This document shows, one piece after another, positions 32,179 to 36,903 of a stretch of 36,903 bases of DNA (its first letter is position 1; each line of letters starts with the position of its first letter). Position numbers and translations under genes: made by a program. The stretch lies in assembly GCA_001584585.1 (NCBI GenBank), contig LSYV01000048.1:449319-486221 (forward strand), written 5' to 3'. A model generated the notes under the pieces. That model was given only the letters and a program-made list of their open reading frames with translations, did no database searches and had not been told where the DNA came from. The stretch is from Gonium pectorale (Eukaryota > Chlorophyta > Chlorophyceae > Chlamydomonadales > Volvocaceae).

Positions 32179-35100
32179 GCGGTCCCTGTGATCGACCTGG
32201 GTCAGACGGAGGATGCTGCAGCTGCCGAGGTCCGCGCCGCGTGCACCTCCTCGGGGTTCTTCTATGGTGAATTTCTTTCCCCGCGGCCGGGCCGGGCTGG
32301 GATGGGTCCGTTTGGGTTGGCCCTGGAAGGGAACCGTCCCTGCTGCCTGACGCAGCATGTTAGAGGTGCTGACGGGACACTTCACTGTATCGAACACAGC
32401 CCATAACTCACAGCTGGTAGGCTGGACCAGGGGACGAGGTCGGCCGTGGCTGCTTGTGCAAGTGCGGTCGTATGTTTGGGGACACGGGCGTGGCGGGAAT
32501 GGGCGTGGCCTGTGGCGGGAATGCTTACAGCTTGAGGTCGGGGGGCTGTTGTGAACCGCAGTCCCGCACCCGTAGCCGGAGGGCCAAGGCGCCCCCCCCC
32601 CCGCTCGCGCCCGAGGCAAGGACCAGCAAACGGGGCAAACGGGGATCATCCGGGCCCCCCAGACACACACACCGCCCGCCTGGACTCGGGCGGCTCGGAT
32701 CGCTACCCTTCGCTCGTGAAGGCAGCAAGCGACTGAGATGCGCGTAATGCCCCGACACGTCTTCACGCTCCTTGAATGTATGAGCCTTCATCCCCTACAG
32801 ACCAGCCCTCACGTCCGTACTCGCCGTACGGCCCGACACACGCACGTGCACCCGCAGACTTGTGGCTATTGCTGGATAGCCTCAGGGCCCCCGGCCCGCA
32901 CCGGGTCCAGCTGCGCCGCTCCCACGACGCTCCTGGAGGGGGGCCAGCCCCACTGTGCTCATACATTCACACGCCCTACTGGAAACGTCGTGCCTTCGGG
33001 CATATATGACCGTAAAAGCGGGCTCACCCGCTGGACAGCCTATTTCCGACCACCTCCCATAGTTACGTACTCTCTGCAGATTTATCTTTTTTCACCCGTT
33101 CGCTTCCCGAATACCCCTGTTTCCAGTCTCGCGAACATTTCAAGCTCGTCGTTCCATGCCCGTTGTCCTCTCCACCCACCCGCCCAAAGCCGCCGAAAGC
33201 CGCCACTCCGTACAACCGCCTATCTTGCCCGTCAGCTCCAAGTGCAGCCCTTCCGTTCGCGGTTCTCCAGGCTCGATCTGGCGCGACGGCCTACCGGCAC
33301 TCCCACAGCGCCCCGCACCTCGGCACCTGCAGCCTGCGCCAATCGCGCGTGGTCGCCTCCCCTCGGGGCTCCGGCAGTGCCAGCCGCGGCCCACGGCTCC
33401 TGTGTCCGTCTGCAAACACAACAAACCTCCTTTGACCCCGCGTTGCGTCGCTGGCATGTTGACATGCCTGTGCAGAACCCCAGTCTGGCACAGACCTCGT
33501 CCCGCACCTCCCGCTCCGCCACGCGGGGCGGGGTCTTCCCTGGCATTGACCCCGCCCCGCATGCCCCTCTCCCCCCAACCCTCCTCCCCCTCCAGTCCGC
33601 AACCACGGCGTGCCCGCGCCCCTGGTGGAGGAGGCCTTTGCGCAGCAGCGCGCGCTGTTCGGGCTGCCGCTGGAAGCCAAGATGGCGATGCTGCAGGACG
33701 CAAACAACCGGGGCTACACGCCGTTCCGGGTGAGGAGAGGGGTTGGAGGGCCAGGTGCTGGGAATGTGTTGGGATGCGATGGGGGCATGGGACGTGAGGG
33801 GCTACCCGAGTGCACGCCGCTAAAGATGGGGCGGAAAAGGACAGAGCGGTGCAATTCTTCTTTTATCCTCCCCGTTTCCTTCTTGTCCCCTCTAACGCCC
33901 GCCGGCCTCCCCCGCCCAACGGTAGAATCGCGGTCCTCAGACCCCATAACTGAAGCAAGCTGCGCCCCTGTCCTTAACCAACTTGTGTTCTCGCCTCCCG
34001 CGTCCCCGCCGCCTTCGCAACTGCAATATGTGCGCACGCGTATCCCCTCCTGTCGCCCGGTCCTATCACCGCTTGCCGTGCCGTCCCAGCGCGCTGGCCC
34101 CACCCGCGCGTCCCAACCCAGCCCCTCCCCTCCCCGCCCCCTACCCTCTGCCCCCTACCCCGCCGCTCGCCCATGCGGCCGGTGCCCCCAGGAGGAGACG
34201 CTGGACCCCGCTCGTCAGGCGCATGGCGACACCAAGGTACGCCGGCGCGGGCGGCGACATTTATGGGTCACGGAGTAAGTTACAATGGACAGGTCTGGTC
34301 CGCTGTGCCGAGCGGGGCGCCGGGCCTGACGTGCAATGCACGGCACGGCACAGAACGGGACGGGACGGGACAGCAGCAAACCGCTTTGCCAAAAAAAGGC
34401 TGCGTGCTTGGGCCGCCTGGGTCTAACGCTAGGGCTGTCAGGGGTCTGCTCGTCTGCGCGCCGACGTGGCGCACGGGTGTGGAGCCAGCGGCAGCGGCCG
34501 CAGGGGCTGGCAAGCCGGGGAGGGGGAGGGGCTGCTTCGTCAGGCCGTCCGCGTGCCGGGGAGCTGCCGCATGGTGTGTTTGGGCGCCTCCCGCCGTAAC
34601 CGACCCCACCAGTCCCGTCTCAACCCGAAGGGGACGGACCTTCAGATGTACGCGCTTGCGGGTTCCCGCACCTTGCCCCACGGTGGGGGGGGCCGTGCAG
34701 CAATGCGCCTCTCGCTGTTAGCACTCGCGCCTCACCTTGTTTTGATTCCCCACCATCACGCACCGCACGCACCTGCCGACAGGAGGGCTTCTACTTTGGG
34801 CGCGAGGTTCCGCTGGACAGCCCCGAGGTGTGTCGCGAAGGCGGCGGGGACGGCGGAGTGGGGCATGTGGCGGGCTCGGGCCTCCGCTCTCTTTTCCCTC
34901 TCGTTCCGTGTCGCTCCTGCCCTGCGGGGCTGGGCCGACGACCGCGGGGTCCCCGCTTCGGCCCGCGCCCACTGACAAGCCGCCGCAACGGCAAGCCGCC
35001 CCAACCGTCACAGCTGCCCTAGTGCTCCCTTACGCACCCATCAGCACCCGGCTGGCTCCCCAACCCCTCGTCGCTCGCTCCAGGTGGCACGCTCGCGCTC

Positions 35101-36629
35101 ATGCTCGCACGCTCGCACGCATGCGTCACGCCTGCCCCCCCACCCTTACTCACGGGGACGGGACATACGCTGCTGGCGCCCAGCTCGTCGTTATTCTTTC
35201 CCCTTTCCCCTCACCTCCCCCCCCCGCTCCCCTGCCGCCAGGCATCCAAGCCGCTGCACGGCCCCAACCAGTGGCCCGACCCTCAGCTGCTGCCCGACTA
35301 CCGCCGGGTGCGGTGCGGGTTTCGGGTCTGCTTGGCGGTTTGTCGGTTGGTTGAGTGCCGTTGGCCGTACTGTTTCCTGCACTTTGCTTGCAGGGAGCCC
35401 GCGGGCGGCTTTGGGGATGGGTTTCACGCCAACTTTCCGGCGGAGGCGTCTTTGCTCGGCGGGGTCCCATCCTAGTCTTGATGTTGCTTCCGCCTCCCCC
35501 CGCCCTCCCCCCAGGTCACCCAGCAGTACTTCGACGCCATGACCGCCCTGGGCATGCGGTTAGTTCGGTTGTTCGTTGCATGTACGGGCAGTTGGGGGTT
35601 GGCGGCTGACGGTCGCGCACAGGTGCAGGTGCCGCGCAGCCGGCGTGGCCGTCGCTGGGGTTGCGTGCGCGGGCTTTCCAATCGGGGAACGCCTCCGGGC
35701 TATATGCGCCTGCCGCCCCCATGTGCCCCCCGGAGCTCAGCACGTCACACCAACGCGTGTGGACCGCAGTGTGCTGCTGCGGCCACGCGCCTCTTTGCTG
35801 CTGTTCCCTTGTTTGACACGCCTGCGCTCGTTTCTCCTGTGCCCCCACCCCACCCGCCATCGATCAGCTCTCGCACGGACTGGGCGACACCCTCCTCATC
35901 CCCACCCCCACTCCCACACAGTCGCACGCACCGCCCGCTCCTGCCCCCACCCCACTCCGTTTCCGTCCCCCGCACTCCCCAGCCTGCTGCGGCTGCTGGC
36001 GCTGTCGCTGGAGCTGCCGCCCGACTATTTCGCGCCCATGTTCGACGCGCCCATGCTGGCGCTACGGCCGCTGCACTACAGCGGGGAGGTGTCGGACCCG
36101 GGCGCCGGCGTGTTCGGGGCAGGTGCGCCGGGGCTGGTGCTGCTGCTGCGGGCCGGGGTGGGGTGGAGGGGGCGGGAGCGGGCACGGGATGCTAGGGGAG
36201 GGGGAGGGGGAGGGCGTGGGATTTGGCGGGGGGTGCTAGGATGATTGGGTAATTGTCGGCGTGGTGGGGAGAGGCAGCGGCTGCATGGGCTGCTAATCCT
36301 CCACACATAGGCGGCAGCCCCTTCGTCCGTTTTCTCTCCTCAGCCGGCGCTGCCCCGCCCCACCCGCGGGATTTGGGGTCACGGTCGGGGGGCAGCGTGC
36401 GCCGAGCTCGGCTGCCCGGTAGGAGTACCCCTGGCCGCTGTGCCTGTGAGATCGCCCCTTCCCGCTCCTCCCCCCGGGTGAGAATGCCTTCCAAACCCAC
36501 TGCCCCCCCGGGTGGGCCCTTGCTTGCCCTGCCAATGACACGCCACTCCGCCCCCTTCCCTCCGCAGGCGCGCACTCCGACTACGGGATGCTCACCATCC
36601 TGGCCACCGACGAGGTGCCGGGGCTACAG
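32179..36629 (+). CDS. 2-oxoglutarate/Fe(II)-dependent oxygenase, partial
   Basis: Isopenicillin-N-synthase-like dioxygenase family; members use 2-oxoglutarate, O2 and Fe(II) to oxidise small molecules, and the substrate cannot be read here. Exons: 32179-32266, 33596-33729, 34192-34236, 34783-34827, 35242-35307, 35515-35558, 35983-36122, 36568-36629, every join in phase (208 codons). The N-terminal DIOX_N part reads VPVIDLGQTED, TSSGFFYVRNHGVP and NNRGYTPFR, then DTKEGFYFGRE and GPNQWPD. The core follows with LSLELPPDYFAPMFDAP and GAHSDYGMLTILATDEVPGL, whose His and Asp are the first two iron ligands. The distal iron His and the Arg that binds 2-oxoglutarate lie beyond the window. The first exon with the ATG is not identified upstream of 32179. 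The first seen intron is 1.3 kb, long for this window. Confidence 0.9.
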
Positions 36630-36667
36630 GTGGGGACTTGGGTGTTGTGGTGGAGCGGGGGGGGGGC

Positions 36668-36718
36668 GCTGAGCGAGGGGGCGGCCGCTGAGCGAGGGGG
36701 CGGCCGCTGAGCGAGGGG
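36668..36718. repeat. 19-base tandem repeat in oxygenase intron
   Basis: Two and a half units of CTGAGCGAGGGGGCGGCCG at the start of a G-rich stretch that fills the rest of the window after the last visible donor. Confidence 0.85.
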
Positions 36719-36903
36719 TGGGGCGCGGGGGGTGGGGGGCGAGCGGGCACCGCGGGGGCGGGGCGGCCGGGGACCGGGGCGGCGGCGGGGGTGGCGGGGC
36801 CCGAGGGGGGTGGGCCCGGGGAAAGGGAGGAGGCGGACCTTCCGTGGGAAGCGGGCGAGGGGGCGGCGGGGGTGGAGGGAAACGGCAGGGGGGCGGGGGC
36901 GGG

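Overview
The window looks like nuclear DNA of a volvocine green alga (Chlamydomonas/Volvox relatives). It is GC-rich, its genes are split by short GT-AG introns of roughly 100-500 bases, and its protein families (plant-type serine acetyltransferase, F-box-like ankyrin proteins, 2-oxoglutarate oxygenase, RGG/PP-rich nucleolar-type protein) fit such an alga. No operon, ribosome-binding-site logic or CRISPR array is present. The organism call is inference from style. A run of 20 Ns at 13800-13819 is an assembly gap.

Layout. 1-381: decayed 3' end of a zinc-finger ORF. 1155-1344 and 9578-9767: two copies of a U5 snRNA gene with a shared plant-type upstream element, both on +. 2683-3468: end of an unrecognised protein gene on +. 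5144-7065: F-box-like/ankyrin-repeat gene on + with two apparent frameshifts. 8423-10128: a patchwork of degenerate fragments that match other genes of this same window (the ankyrin gene, the 3 kb gene, the last exon of the NAF1-like gene), with the second U5 gene among them. 10865-15956: a long intron-rich gene on -, best read as a NAF1-like H/ACA RNP assembly factor, with the assembly gap and a dispersed repeat in the middle where its Gar1 core should be. 16754-20612: divergently transcribed four-pass (tetraspanin-like) membrane protein on +, ending in a CaaX motif. 20.6-23.9 kb: gene-poor, with two full copies of a ~180 bp dispersed repeat and a ~600 bp inverted-repeat (fold-back) element. 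24772-26630 (+) and 29239-31192 (-): two convergent serine O-acetyltransferase genes, an inverted tandem duplicate with the same exon lengths. 32179-36629: 2-oxoglutarate/Fe(II) oxygenase on +, running off the right edge.

The strongest calls are the U5 snRNA pair, the serine acetyltransferase pair and the oxygenase. In these the exon joins keep frame and the key motifs are visible. The most unusual signals are the conserved third intron in the acetyltransferase pair against unrelated neighbouring introns, the local patchwork of gene fragments, the same-strand dispersed repeat that lies inside introns of two genes, and the long hairpin element built from a palindromic GGGCATGCCC unit.
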